Assembly (NCBI GenBank): GCA_910574805.1
Contig: CAJTCV010000006.1
Location: 173,349-237,348 of the forward strand
Origin: Lachnospiraceae bacterium
GTDB taxonomy: Bacteria; Bacillota; Clostridia; Lachnospirales; Lachnospiraceae
DNA: 64,000 bases
Direction: 5' to 3'
Shown: piece after piece, positions 35,689-44,422 of the stretch
Layout: each line of letters opens with the position of its first letter
How positions within the stretch are numbered: the stretch's first letter is position 1
Program-made: the position numbers and the translations under genes
Notes under the pieces: model-generated
What the model saw: only the letters and a program-made list of their open reading frames with translations
Databases searched by the model: none
Told to the model about the DNA's origin: nothing

Positions 35689-36897
35689 ATGGCACAGCTT
35701 TGGGAATATGTGAAAATGGCGGTCAGCAACATCCGGATGAACCGGGGCAGATCCTTTCTGACCATGCTGGGTATTATCATCGGTGTTTCTTCCGTAATCC
35801 TGATCATGTCCATCGGCAACGGTGCCAAATCGGAGATGGAAGAGGAGCTGACCAGTGTGGCCGGAGGACAGATCTATCTGTCGGTCAACAGCAATCTGGA
35901 AGGAGAGAAACCGGTTATCACCGAGGAAGACCGGGATGCCCTGAGAGAGCTGGAGCACGTGAAAGGCGCCACATCGCTTATGAATCAGTGGAGCACCATT
36001 TCCACGGACAAGGGAAATTTTGATGCCATCATTGACTATGGAAATCCGGACAGTGAATATACGAACAGCCCGGAGATGCTGTACGGACAGTGGTTTACCT
36101 GGGATGATTACAATGCGCACCGGGCGGTGGCAGTCGTATCGGAGATGGATGCCGTACGTATGTTCGGTACTTCCGATGTGGTGGGACTGACCTTCGAGAT
36201 GGACGACGGGAGCGGGCTGCAGGATGTGCGGATTGTAGGGGTGAAAAAAGCCATAGAGGGCACTTTTGTCAGCTCCGGATACGGTTCTTATCTGGATATT
36301 TCCATGCCCATGACCGCAGACTGGTACTGGGCGGAGTACAATGATTTCGATTCGGTCTATATTTTCGCTGAGACCGGGTATGCGAAGGAAGTTACAGAAC
36401 GGGCAATCTCTCTTCTGGAGAGCCGGCACGAAATCTTCGGAGAAGACGCATTCATGTCTGAAGATTTTGACAGTCAGATGGCATCCGTCATGCAGGTGCT
36501 GGATATGATCACCATCTTTATCATGCTGGTGGCGGGTATTTCTCTGCTGGTAGGCGGTATCGGAGTCATGAACATCATGCTGGTGTCGGTCACGGAGCGG
36601 ACCAGAGAGATCGGTATCCGGAAAGCTCTGGGTGCCAGAACCCGATCCATCCTGATCCAGTTTCTGGCAGAGTCGGCGATTATCACCGGCATCGGCGGCA
36701 TGATCGGGATCACGCTGGGCGTCCTGGGGGCATATGGAGTCTGTTCGCTTCCAATGGTTACATTCCCGCCCCGGGTCAGTGTGTCGGCTGTGGTATTCGC
36801 GACGCTCTTCTCCTGCAGCGTAGGTATTTTCTTCGGCATCTATCCGGCGAGGAAAGCGGCGCACTTAAGCCCCATTGAGGCACTGCGGCGGAATTAA
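35689..36897 (+). CDS. MacB/FtsX-type ABC transporter permease
   Basis: A 402-residue permease: an N-terminal helix (residues 20-42) with GRSFLTMLGIIIGVSSVI, a large extracytoplasmic MacB_PCD domain (about 45-260), then three helices with the FtsX motif GGIGVMNIMLVSVTERTREIGIRKALGA. It ends with APRKAAH-type PARKAAHLSPIEALR. It forms a MacAB-like efflux unit with the two preceding genes. No outer-membrane partner is expected in a Gram-positive. Confidence 0.93.
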   Translation: MAQLWEYVKMAVSNIRMNRGRSFLTMLGIIIGVSSVILIMSIGNGAKSEMEEELTSVAGGQIYLSVNSNLEGEKPVITEEDRDALRELEHVKGATSLMNQWSTISTDKGNFDAIIDYGNPDSEYTNSPEMLYGQWFTWDDYNAHRAVAVVSEMDAVRMFGTSDVVGLTFEMDDGSGLQDVRIVGVKKAIEGTFVSSGYGSYLDISMPMTADWYWAEYNDFDSVYIFAETGYAKEVTERAISLLESRHEIFGEDAFMSEDFDSQMASVMQVLDMITIFIMLVAGISLLVGGIGVMNIMLVSVTERTREIGIRKALGARTRSILIQFLAESAIITGIGGMIGITLGVLGAYGVCSLPMVTFPPRVSVSAVVFATLFSCSVGIFFGIYPARKAAHLSPIEALRRN

Positions 36898-36905
36898 AAA
36901 ATTCC

Positions 36906-36934
36906 TTGCGCTGTTTTTCAGGTGCGTATATAAT
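36906..36934 (+). promoter_or_regulatory. Sigma-A promoter of the ACT-domain gene
   Basis: TTGCGC (36906-36911), a 17-bp spacer and TATAAT (36929-36934) lie 40 bp before the start codon. Confidence 0.6.
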
Positions 36935-36973
36935 AAAACAGCAGACTTATTTTATACACAAAGGAGAACAGAC

Positions 36974-37384
36974 ATGTTAAAACAATTATCCCTGTACGTG
37001 GAAAATAAAAAGGGGACCATGAGAGATATCACATCGATCTTAAAAGAGGAGAGTATCAATATCCTTGGTTCGGTCAACAATGACGGTCCTGAATTCGGAA
37101 TCATCCGCATGGTTGTCTCGGAACCGGAGCGCGCGTATGATGCCCTGAAAAAAGCCGGGTATATGTGTCGGCTGGTGGATGTGATGGGGATCGAGATGAC
37201 AGATGAAGTCGGCAACCTGAACCGCCTGCTGAAAGCACTCTTTGACAGTAATATCAGTGTGGACTATATCTATCTGTCGTTTAACCGGGATTCCGGTCAG
37301 CCGATCCTCATCATGCACGCAGCGGAGGAAGACATTTATGAGGTGGAATCCTGTATGAAAGCAAAAGGATTCGCGGCCGTCTGA
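36974..37384 (+). CDS. Tandem ACT-domain protein
   Basis: A 136-residue protein made of two ACT domains (about 1-68 and 70-136), small ligand-binding folds that usually sense amino acids. The first carries NKKGTMRDITSILKEESINI, the typical ACT start. No enzyme domain is attached. The ATG at 36974 has AAGGAGAA nearby and replaces a longer frame start. It has its own promoter and no metabolic partner next to it, so the ligand is unknown. Confidence 0.85.
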   Translation: MLKQLSLYVENKKGTMRDITSILKEESINILGSVNNDGPEFGIIRMVVSEPERAYDALKKAGYMCRLVDVMGIEMTDEVGNLNRLLKALFDSNISVDYIYLSFNRDSGQPILIMHAAEEDIYEVESCMKAKGFAAV

Positions 37385-37493
37385 GAAAAGTACGCCTCAA
37401 AAGTGTAAATTTCAAATTTTTCAATACGATTGTCCCCATTTCCCTTTCAAACTGCAATGATAAGGCAGATCAAGGATGAAAGGGAGTGTTTCC

Positions 37494-39191
37494 ATGAATC
37501 AGAAAAAGAATATGGACGAACAGATTCTCCGTCTTATGGACGAGCATCCATCGGAAGGCGTAAGCCTTCTGATGGAGCAGTACATGGGGCTCCTTTGGAG
37601 TGCCTGTAAACTTTATCTGGACGATCCGGAAGATATCCGGGAATGTGTGCAGGATACGATTGTGGATTTTTATGCCGGCAGAGAGCGGTTTTGTCTGGAA
37701 AAGGGCACGCTGAAAGCCTATCTGTACGTAATTGCCAGAAGGAAGGCTGTGCGGGCGGCCGGACAGAACAGCCTGTACCGGACGGAGTTTCTGGAAAAAG
37801 AACCTGCAGACGGAAGGGATGAGATCGAACAGCTTCTGAATCGGACGGTGCTGGACCAGGCGCTCTCAAAACTTCAGGAACAGGACAGCCGGATGATCCG
37901 GATGCGGTATTATGACGGCATGACCTGTGCCGAGATTGCCCGGTCCATGAATCTGCCGCTGGAAACTGTGAAGAAACGGCAGCAGCGGAGTCTCAGGAAG
38001 CTGCGCCGGATCCTGGCGGTGCTGGCGGTTCTGGGCATCCTCACCGCGTGTGCGGCGGCTGTTGTCTGCCGGATCCGTTTCAGTCCTTCCACCGGCCTTC
38101 AGGGAATGGACGGGGCGATCTGGTATGAGTGTATGGAAGTCCCGGCAGTCCTTGAGACGGATCATGGAAAAGTGACGCTCCAGAGTCTGGTATGGAAGGA
38201 GCAGGAGCTGTACCTCCAGATGGAGATTGAGGACAGTACCCTGAGCGGTACTCAGGCGGAAGCTTCCGTATGTCTTCTGGAGCCGGTGGAAGGCCATAAA
38301 AGAACTGCGGAAAAGATGAGCACCGCGCAGGGAGAAGGGGTTCCATCCCTGCTGAAACAGACATATTCAGTGCCGGAGGCCCTGGATCAGTATACCTTTC
38401 TGATCTTCAATGAAGCATATACCTTCCAGATGAATCCCATCCAAACATATGAGGATTTCAGCGGTATCGGAAGCAGCCGGACTCACTCCGGGCGCACCAT
38501 TGTCCTCCGGCCGGAATGGACAGACGGGCGGCTTCTGGCGGATGCGTATACGTATTCAGAAAATGCATGGAAGATCATACGATTGGGGACAAAACTTCAT
38601 ACGGACTGGCAGTCTGAACGGCTGATTGATGAGCCGGTCTTTCATTATGAGGCAGAGGACACAGGGGATCGTCCGTACATGCTGTCCATTGATTCCACAG
38701 TACTTCAGTTTACCGGAGAGATTCCGGTCCTTAAGATTCCCGTGCCGGATACTTCTGTGTCTGCAAATATTCTTTTTCGTGCAGGAGAGGATCAGTATCG
38801 GATCACAAAGATCACACGAAGCATCGGTACGTATGAATATTTCCAGATGGAAGAAGACGGTACGGAGACAGCTCTGTACGGAGACGAGCTCCTGATCGAG
38901 ATCGAGCCTGTGGAGCTGGAAGCAGATACCCGTCTCATTGGATTTCTTGGCGACCTGGGAATTATGAGTGAGAATAAGCGGTACCGGTTGAACCAGAAAA
39001 CCGGTAAGCTGGAAGAAATCCAGGGCACAGAGCATTTTCAGATTCGCTGGTCTGGCTGGGGCAGTCTGCCGGGACGCACGCTCAGAATCCCGGTCACAGA
39101 TCCCGAAGAGCTTCCAGAGGAAGCATATCTTCAGATCACAGATATCTGTAAATACTGGGATCAGGAATTTTGTTTTGAAATTGATGAGTGA
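37494..39191 (+). CDS. Sigma-70 family factor fused to a membrane-anchored ectodomain
   Basis: A 565-residue fusion. Residues about 10-80 are sigma region 2 (LDDPEDIRECVQDTIVDFYAG), and about 120-170 are region 4 with a helix-turn-helix (DGMTCAEIARSMNLPLETVKKRQQRSLRKL). A single membrane helix (about 173-195) and an extracytoplasmic domain of about 365 residues follow. Sigma-TM-ectodomain proteins could release a sigma factor after a surface signal. No separate anti-sigma gene is adjacent. The ATG at 37494 has GGGAG 8 nt upstream. A terminator follows, then the second two-component locus. Confidence 0.82.
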   Translation: MNQKKNMDEQILRLMDEHPSEGVSLLMEQYMGLLWSACKLYLDDPEDIRECVQDTIVDFYAGRERFCLEKGTLKAYLYVIARRKAVRAAGQNSLYRTEFLEKEPADGRDEIEQLLNRTVLDQALSKLQEQDSRMIRMRYYDGMTCAEIARSMNLPLETVKKRQQRSLRKLRRILAVLAVLGILTACAAAVVCRIRFSPSTGLQGMDGAIWYECMEVPAVLETDHGKVTLQSLVWKEQELYLQMEIEDSTLSGTQAEASVCLLEPVEGHKRTAEKMSTAQGEGVPSLLKQTYSVPEALDQYTFLIFNEAYTFQMNPIQTYEDFSGIGSSRTHSGRTIVLRPEWTDGRLLADAYTYSENAWKIIRLGTKLHTDWQSERLIDEPVFHYEAEDTGDRPYMLSIDSTVLQFTGEIPVLKIPVPDTSVSANILFRAGEDQYRITKITRSIGTYEYFQMEEDGTETALYGDELLIEIEPVELEADTRLIGFLGDLGIMSENKRYRLNQKTGKLEEIQGTEHFQIRWSGWGSLPGRTLRIPVTDPEELPEEAYLQITDICKYWDQEFCFEIDE

Positions 39192-39232
39192 CATAAAATA
39201 ATTATGTAAATAAAATAATCCAATGCACACAG

Positions 39233-39279
39233 ACGTCTGCCAGGACATAGAAAACGAAAGTCATGGCGGACGTTTTTTT
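39233..39279 (+). terminator. Terminator after the sigma-ectodomain gene
   Basis: ACGTCTGCCA pairs with TGGCGGACGT around a 21-nt loop and is followed by seven Ts. Confidence 0.85.
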
Positions 39280-39426
39280 GTGGAGAACTGCGAAAATTAA
39301 GATTTTTTATGATGACAATCTCCGCACAGCAATTCTATAATAAAATCATCATATTTTATACAGATACAATTTTGATGCAAGTCCATTATATTCTGATATC
39401 AACTCAAAGGAGAGAGCACAAAAGAC

Positions 39427-40083
39427 ATGCTGAAAATACTGATCGCTGAAGATGAAGAACCCATTGCAAACCTGATCCGACTGAACCTGACCAAAGCGGG
39501 TTATTCCTGCACCTGCGCCTTTGACGGGGAGACCGCAGCAGATCTGATGGAGGAAGAACACTATGACCTGCTGCTTCTGGATATTATGCTGCCGAAGATC
39601 AGCGGTTATGAGCTGATGGAATATGCAAAGACACTGGAGCTGCCGGTCATCTTCATCACGGCAATGGGGACGACAGATCACAAAGTAACCGGGCTTAAGA
39701 TGGGAGCGGAAGACTATATTACCAAACCCTTTGAGATCGTGGAGCTGCTGGCGAGAGTGGAAACCGTCCTGCGCCGTTTCAACAAGATCGGCAGGCAGAT
39801 CCGCATTCTGGATGTGGAGATTGATCTGACGTCCAGAATTGTGCTCCAGAATGGAAAGCAGGTCCTGCTGACACTGAAAGAATATGAGCTTTTGCTGTTT
39901 TTCGCCAGAAATCCCAATATCGCCCTCTACCGGGAATCCATTTATGAACAGGTGTGGGAGAAGGAATACACCGGCGACAGCCGTACGGTGGACCTGCATG
40001 TACAGCGTCTGAAGAAGAAGCTTTCCTGGGAAAAGCATATCTGTGCCGTCTATAAGATCGGTTATCGCCTGGAGACAGAATGA
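39427..40083 (+). CDS. OmpR/PhoB-family response regulator (second system)
   Basis: A 218-residue response regulator: receiver domain with EDEE, Asp in LLLLDIMLP, FITA and ITKPFE; winged-helix DNA-binding C-terminus ending GYRLETE. It is the sister of the regulator at 15097 and overlaps its kinase gene (ATGA at 40080). A pair of 11-bp units, GATACAATTTT and GATGCAAGTCC, lies at 39363-39384, weakly resembling the array before the amidase gene, so some autoregulation or cross-talk is possible. AAAGGAGAG lies about 10-18 nt upstream of the ATG. Confidence 0.95.
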   Translation: MLKILIAEDEEPIANLIRLNLTKAGYSCTCAFDGETAADLMEEEHYDLLLLDIMLPKISGYELMEYAKTLELPVIFITAMGTTDHKVTGLKMGAEDYITKPFEIVELLARVETVLRRFNKIGRQIRILDVEIDLTSRIVLQNGKQVLLTLKEYELLLFFARNPNIALYRESIYEQVWEKEYTGDSRTVDLHVQRLKKKLSWEKHICAVYKIGYRLETE

Positions 40084-41504
40084 TGAAATTTTTCTGGAAG
40101 ATCTATTTTTCTTTTACCGTCCTGCTGCTTCTGACCTTCGGAGCGTTCGGGACCTTTATGATACAGCTCACCTTTGAAAAATCCTGGCAGCGTGTACTGG
40201 CAGAGGCAGAACGGGAGAACCGGATGTTCCAGCTTTCCTTTGAGATGAATCTGACTGCGCTGGATGAAGTCTATCGAAGCGACGGCGTCATCCCGGTGAC
40301 TGCCGGTTCCATCATACAGAATCTCTCCGATGGCGGCAGCGCTTTTATGATCTACAACGGCGATCAGGAACTCCTGTATGAGAACCGACATCCAGGCTTC
40401 TCCAGTGATCTGCTGCGAAGCTCCCTGAGTGATGAGATGCCCTGTGGCTATCAGCGCCTGAAGACCGAGGATGCGACTTATCTGCTGTTCGCCTGCCGTT
40501 CTGTGGTGGGAGGCAAAAGCTATTATCTGGAGAATGTCCGGGATATTTCAGAAATCTATCAGGAAAGAGAAGCCTATTATGACTGGTATACCATGATCAT
40601 GCTGGTCCTGGCAGCCGTGATTGCCGTTCTGGTCTTTCTGGTTACGCATATGCTGACCCGCTCCATCGCGGCGCTCTCTCATGCAGCCAGAAGATTTGCT
40701 GAAGGGGATTATGAAGTACGCGCACCGGAGACGGGCGGCGACGAGATTGCAGAGCTGGCGGAAGATTTTAACAACATGGCGGATACCATTCTGGAAAAGA
40801 TGGACGAGCTGACGCTGCAGGCGAAAAAGCAGGAGGATTTTACAGCTTCCTTCGCCCATGAACTGAAGACACCACTGACTTCGATTATCGGATATGCAGA
40901 TATGCTGCGAACTGTGGAATGCAGTCAGGAGGAGCAGTTTGAGGCGGTCAATTATATCTTTCATCAGGGAAAACGTCTGGAAAGTTTGTCCTTTAAGCTG
41001 CTGGAGCTGATTGTATCGGATAAGCAGGACTATAGCTTTCGTCCGGTGTCCATGCGGGCGCTGGTGAGAGAGGCTGTCCGGCTGACACGGGTACGCCGGG
41101 AGAAAAAGAAGCTGCGTCTTGTGACGGACGTACCGGATACTTTGATCAATGGGGAACCGGATCTTCTGATCTCCGTATTTACCAATCTGATGGACAATGC
41201 CGGAAAAGCGACGGACGAAGGCGGAGAGCTCCGGATCCGGGGCAGACAGTACCAGAACCGCTGTCTGCTCTGTATCATGGATGACGGATGCGGCATGGAA
41301 CAGGCGGAGATCTCCCGGATTACAGAAGCATTTTATATGGTGGACAAATCCCGTGCCCGAAAGGAAGGCGGAGCCGGGCTTGGGATGACGCTGTGCAGCC
41401 GGATCCTGAGGCTTCACAACGTCAGGTGGCGGATTTTCAGTATCTCAAAGAAAGGGACAGTGGTTGCCATGCAGTTTGAGAACGGGGAGGAAAAGAGAGA
41501 ATGA
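40080..41504 (+). CDS. Membrane histidine kinase (second system)
   Basis: A 474-residue kinase built like the one at 15754: N-terminal helix, extracytoplasmic sensor of about 130 residues, second helix (about 172-194), HAMP, His in FAHELKTPLTSIIGY, and ATPase domain with FTNLMDNAGKAT, DDGCGM and GGAGLGMTL. The 12-residue ITEAFYMVDKSR is identical in both kinases. The sensor domains differ, so the two systems probably detect different signals. The start overlaps the regulator stop; the stop overlaps the next gene. Confidence 0.94.
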   Translation: MMKFFWKIYFSFTVLLLLTFGAFGTFMIQLTFEKSWQRVLAEAERENRMFQLSFEMNLTALDEVYRSDGVIPVTAGSIIQNLSDGGSAFMIYNGDQELLYENRHPGFSSDLLRSSLSDEMPCGYQRLKTEDATYLLFACRSVVGGKSYYLENVRDISEIYQEREAYYDWYTMIMLVLAAVIAVLVFLVTHMLTRSIAALSHAARRFAEGDYEVRAPETGGDEIAELAEDFNNMADTILEKMDELTLQAKKQEDFTASFAHELKTPLTSIIGYADMLRTVECSQEEQFEAVNYIFHQGKRLESLSFKLLELIVSDKQDYSFRPVSMRALVREAVRLTRVRREKKKLRLVTDVPDTLINGEPDLLISVFTNLMDNAGKATDEGGELRIRGRQYQNRCLLCIMDDGCGMEQAEISRITEAFYMVDKSRARKEGGAGLGMTLCSRILRLHNVRWRIFSISKKGTVVAMQFENGEEKRE

Positions 41505-42454
41505 AGATAAAAGAGCATCTTTTTCTGTTCTGCCTGACAGGGACCCTTTTTCTGACTGCAGGCGTGGTTTTTTTGCCCCGGTATTTCAGCAGGAGCCTGG
41601 ATATGAGAAATCTGAATCAGGTGGAAGCATCCGAAAGGGAAGATTTCTCTTTCCTGGAACAGGGCTCCAATGATCTGTACGATGTAGCCCGTGCCTTTGA
41701 ACATCTGAAATGGGGAGAAGAGGATCCGATCCTTCTCACGACCATCAGCGAACCCATACAGATCAGCAGCGAACTGCTGCAGCAAATCTATATCCAGGTA
41801 ATGACTGCCGTTGAATACGGCATGCTGCCGTGGATCGGACCATTTACAGATTCAGAAGTAAGGACGATGGACGAAAACAGCATATTCGTCTGGAATGAAC
41901 CATTTGAAGATATAGAAAGAGATGATGAAGGGAATGTACTCTCAAAAGTATGGATAAACTGGATCGACTATGTGAAATCTGCGCAGTATTATACCATAAC
42001 CTTCGAATCGGAAGAGGATTCGAAAAAAAAAGAACTGCTGAACTTCTGGTATGTGCGGTTTTCAGACGGAGAGAGATTTGACTATTCTTTTATTGTAAAT
42101 GCAGTCAATTATCAGATCTATTATGCAGAGCTGCACAATATTGCTACGCAGATGATAGTGGATGAGTCGGCTGCCTACGGATGGGAAGAAGACCTGGTTG
42201 CTGACACAGTCCCTTATGTGGCGTTTGCCGACGGATGTGCACTGTATTATGAAGCGATGGGATGCGAATATGTGGGAACGAAAAATCTGTATCAGAAATT
42301 AGGGATTTTCATTCTTTACTTTGAGAATGATGTTCCTGTTTATATAGAAATGTCTGCAGTGGAGAGTGACGCATCCTGGAAATACAACGGAATCTGTATT
42401 GGTTTCCAGGACCTGGTCCACTGGGTCCGGGGGCAACAGGATCTGCAGGAATGA
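41501..42454 (+). CDS. Membrane-anchored extracytoplasmic protein (second system)
   Basis: A 317-residue protein without a known family. One N-terminal helix (about 6-25) is followed by an acidic, aromatic extracytoplasmic domain. It overlaps the kinase gene by 4 bp, so its production is tied to it. Position, size and topology match the 276-residue protein at 17162 in the first system. A DMRNLNQVE stretch directly after the membrane helix recalls QGMLNEIS there. A sensor-accessory or cell-wall role is inferred from context only. Confidence 0.72.
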   Translation: MKIKEHLFLFCLTGTLFLTAGVVFLPRYFSRSLDMRNLNQVEASEREDFSFLEQGSNDLYDVARAFEHLKWGEEDPILLTTISEPIQISSELLQQIYIQVMTAVEYGMLPWIGPFTDSEVRTMDENSIFVWNEPFEDIERDDEGNVLSKVWINWIDYVKSAQYYTITFESEEDSKKKELLNFWYVRFSDGERFDYSFIVNAVNYQIYYAELHNIATQMIVDESAAYGWEEDLVADTVPYVAFADGCALYYEAMGCEYVGTKNLYQKLGIFILYFENDVPVYIEMSAVESDASWKYNGICIGFQDLVHWVRGQQDLQE

Positions 42455-42489
42455 ACAGATCAGAACATACCGAAAGGAGAGAAAGAGAT

Positions 42490-43299
42490 ATGAAACAGAG
42501 GACCAGAGAAAGACGGAGACGCAGGAGAAAAAGGCAGATGATGCAGGCCGCGCTGTGCCTTGCAGTCTGTGTTGCCGGGATTACGCTCATGGCGGCTGTA
42601 TGGCATGTCACTTCCTTTGCCCTTCGGCGGATGCCGGGTGAAAAGGAACCGGATCAGGAGGAAGTGTCTGCAGATCCGGCAACAGACCGGCTGCAGGAGA
42701 CTTTCCGGGAACAGGATGCTTCTTCAACCGCGCAAAAGGAGGATATTCTGCTGGTCAATAAAACACATCCCCTTCCGGAGAACTATACACCGTCTCTGAA
42801 AAGGATGAACGACTATGGAGCTGATGTGGACGAGCAGGCTTACGACGCGCTGAACGCCATGTTGAAGGCCGGAAATAAGGAAGGGCTTTCCTTCTGGATC
42901 GCATCGTCCTACCGCAGTATGGAGCGTCAGAGAGAGCTTCTGGACGAAGATATTGAGGCGCTGGTGCATCAGGGGTATTCTTATTCTCAGGCATATGAGG
43001 AAGTAGTACGGGAGACGATGCCTGTGGGATGCAGTGAACATGCCACAGGACTTGCGGTGGATATCGTGTCAAAAGACTATCAGATCCTGGACGAACAGCA
43101 GGGCAGGACAGACGAGATTATCTGGCTGCAGAAAAACTGCAGCCAGTATGGATTTATCCTGCGCTATCCGGAAGGAAAAGAAGACATTACAAAAGTCTCC
43201 TATGAATCCTGGCATTTCCGCTATGTAGGCGTAGAAGCGGCGGAAGAGATCATGAGCCTTGGCATCACGCTGGAGGAGTATCTGGATTCAGCTGAATAA
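42490..43299 (+). CDS. D-alanyl-D-alanine carboxypeptidase (VanY/M15B family)
   Basis: A 269-residue membrane-anchored zinc peptidase that trims the terminal D-Ala from peptidoglycan precursors. An Arg-rich cytoplasmic start and one helix (about 17-38) are followed by a linker and the M15B domain: [13 protein letters not shown], the zinc [11 protein letters not shown] (His and Asp) and ESWHFRYVG (catalytic Glu/His). The ATG at 42490 has AAAGGAG 9 nt before it and is preferred over 42451. No vanH, vanA or vanX genes are present, so this is cell-wall remodelling rather than a vancomycin cluster. Its 3' end overlaps lexA by 12 bp. Confidence 0.9.
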   Translation: MKQRTRERRRRRRKRQMMQAALCLAVCVAGITLMAAVWHVTSFALRRMPGEKEPDQEEVSADPATDRLQETFREQDASSTAQKEDILLVNKTHPLPENYTPSLKRMNDYGADVDEQAYDALNAMLKAGNKEGLSFWIASSYRSMERQRELLDEDIEALVHQGYSYSQAYEEVVRETMPVGCSEHATGLAVDIVSKDYQILDEQQGRTDEIIWLQKNCSQYGFILRYPEGKEDITKVSYESWHFRYVGVEAAEEIMSLGITLEEYLDSAE

Positions 43300-43905
43300 C
43301 CGGAACACTCCGAATACTTTTCCAAGAATGGTCACTTCGTCTACGATGATCGGACTCATGGTATCATTTTCCGGCTGGAGACGATAGTGGCCGTTTTCTC
43401 TGTAAAAGGTCTTGACGGTTGCTTCCTCATCGATGAGCGCCACGACGATATCTCCATTATCCGCAGTAGTCTGCTGCTGGACCATGATCTGATCCCCGTC
43501 GAAGATCCCTGCATTCACCATGCTCTCTCCCTTTACCCTCAGCATGAAAGTATCCGCGTTGGGCACGTATTCTGACGGGATCGGGAAATAGGATTCGATA
43601 TTCTCCGCAGCGAGGATCGGCTGCCCGGCTGCCACCGTGCCCACCAGCGGGACATTGACCATCTCATGCCGAAGCATGTAGAAATCTTCATCCATGATCT
43701 CGATGGCTCTCGGTTTGGTGGGGTCTCTGCGGATATAGCCGTTCCGCTCCAGAGTCTCCAGGTGAGAGTGAACGGAAGATGTGGATTTCAGATGTACTGC
43801 TTCGCAGATATCGCGCACTGCAGGCGGATAGCCTTTCTTCAAAATCTCTGCTTTGATAAAATCAAGAATCTCCTGCTGTTTCTGGGTGATCTTGCCGTAT
43901 TCCAT
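43288..43905 (-). CDS. lexA: LexA repressor
   Basis: The SOS-response repressor, 205 residues. The N-terminal winged helix carries [25 protein letters not shown]. The self-cleavage bond is Ala93-Gly94 in GTVAAGQP, with catalytic Ser128 (GESM) and Lys165 (ATVKTFYRE). All needed residues are present. AAGGAGG precedes the ATG. The likely promoter lies 290 bp upstream with a LexA box just after the -10, so the transcript has a long leader containing two 104-bp tandem repeats. It converges with the carboxypeptidase gene. Confidence 0.97.
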   Translation of the reverse strand: MEYGKITQKQQEILDFIKAEILKKGYPPAVRDICEAVHLKSTSSVHSHLETLERNGYIRRDPTKPRAIEIMDEDFYMLRHEMVNVPLVGTVAAGQPILAAENIESYFPIPSEYVPNADTFMLRVKGESMVNAGIFDGDQIMVQQQTTADNGDIVVALIDEEATVKTFYRENGHYRLQPENDTMSPIIVDEVTILGKVFGVFRLFS

Positions 43906-43923
43906 GTATCAATACCTCCTTAA

Positions 43924-44010
43924 TTATAGTTCCACTGCGGCCCGCCCGCTCCCCGGCATCTGGAAGGATCTTACGCCGCATACGCGGCGAAAGACCCTTC
44001 CGGGCAGCAT
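43924..44010 (-). CDS. Candidate 28-residue upstream ORF in the lexA leader
   Basis: An ORF starting with ATG at 44010, 5 nt after CGGAGG, ends at the TAA just before the lexA ribosome site. The same ATG with its GGAGG recurs in the second repeat copy at 44114, giving another ORF in a different downstream frame. It may be a translated leader, or only a by-product of the repeat. Confidence 0.25.
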   Translation of the reverse strand: MLPGRVFRRVCGVRSFQMPGSGRAAVEL

Positions 44011-44165
44011 GCGGACCTCCGTTGACAATCAAGTTCCACTGCGGCCCGCCCGCTCCCCGGCATCTGGAAGGATCTTACGCCGCATACGCGGCGAAAGACC
44101 CTTCCGGGCAGCATGCGGGCCTCCGTTGACAATCAAGTTCCACTGCGGCCCGCCTGTTCCCCGGC
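43928..44165. repeat. Two 104-bp tandem repeats plus a 30-bp third start
   Basis: Copies at 43928-44031 and 44032-44135 differ at one base, and a third partial copy covers 44136-44165. Each holds a strong GC-rich dyad: GGAAGG...GCCGC-ATAC-GCGGC...CCTTCC. The array fills the predicted untranslated leader of lexA. The near-identity indicates a recent duplication. Confidence 0.95.
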
Positions 44166-44176
44166 CTTTTGCGAAT

Positions 44177-44190
44177 CGAACATTCGTTTT
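44177..44190 (-). promoter_or_regulatory. LexA box of lexA
   Basis: CGAACATTCGTTTT is close to the Gram-positive LexA box CGAAC-N4-GTTCG. It lies just downstream of the lexA -10, the usual place for autorepression. Confidence 0.65.
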
Positions 44191-44194
44191 TTTC

Positions 44195-44223
44195 ATTATA
44201 GCATGGATGCCTGAAAAAAGCAA
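44195..44223 (-). promoter_or_regulatory. Probable lexA promoter
   Basis: On the minus strand TTGCTT (44218-44223), 17 bp, TATAAT (44195-44200). A second TATAAT-like match closer to lexA lacks a -35. Confidence 0.65.
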
Positions 44224-44302
44224 ACAGATATTCGAAAAACGACAATTGTAATTTTCACGAAAAAATAAACAGATTCTAAACAAATATTTTCAAAAAGTCA
44301 CC

Positions 44303-44330
44303 TTGCATTTTTTCCATAACGTACTATAAT
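44303..44330 (+). promoter_or_regulatory. Promoter of the atp operon
   Basis: TTGCAT (44303-44308) and TATAAT (44325-44330) are 16 bp apart, about 93 bp before atpB. A stem GGCC...TTCTTA-TTTAT-TAAGAA-GGCC at 44351-44380 lies in the leader. Positions 44231-44300 hold nothing else that I can recognise. Confidence 0.65.
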
Positions 44331-44422
44331 ATGATTCGTACGAGGGATAAGGCCTTTTTTTCTTATTTATTAAGAAGGCCGTATCAGATTACGGCAAAAA
44401 TATCAAGAAAGGAAGTGTTGTT

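Noticed and set aside
39363..39384. Second 11-bp regulator array before the regulator at 39427
   Set aside because: Only two loosely similar units are seen, so it was not listed as a binding site.
39427..43299. Vancomycin-resistance (van) cluster
   Set aside because: Regulator, kinase and VanY-like enzyme are present, but vanH, the ligase and vanX are absent.
43853..44283. Protein-coding ORFs across the 104-bp repeats in both directions
   Set aside because: They arise from the GC-rich repeat, lack consistent frame between copies (104 is not a multiple of 3) and match no family. Only the short uORFs with GGAGG were kept, at low confidence.
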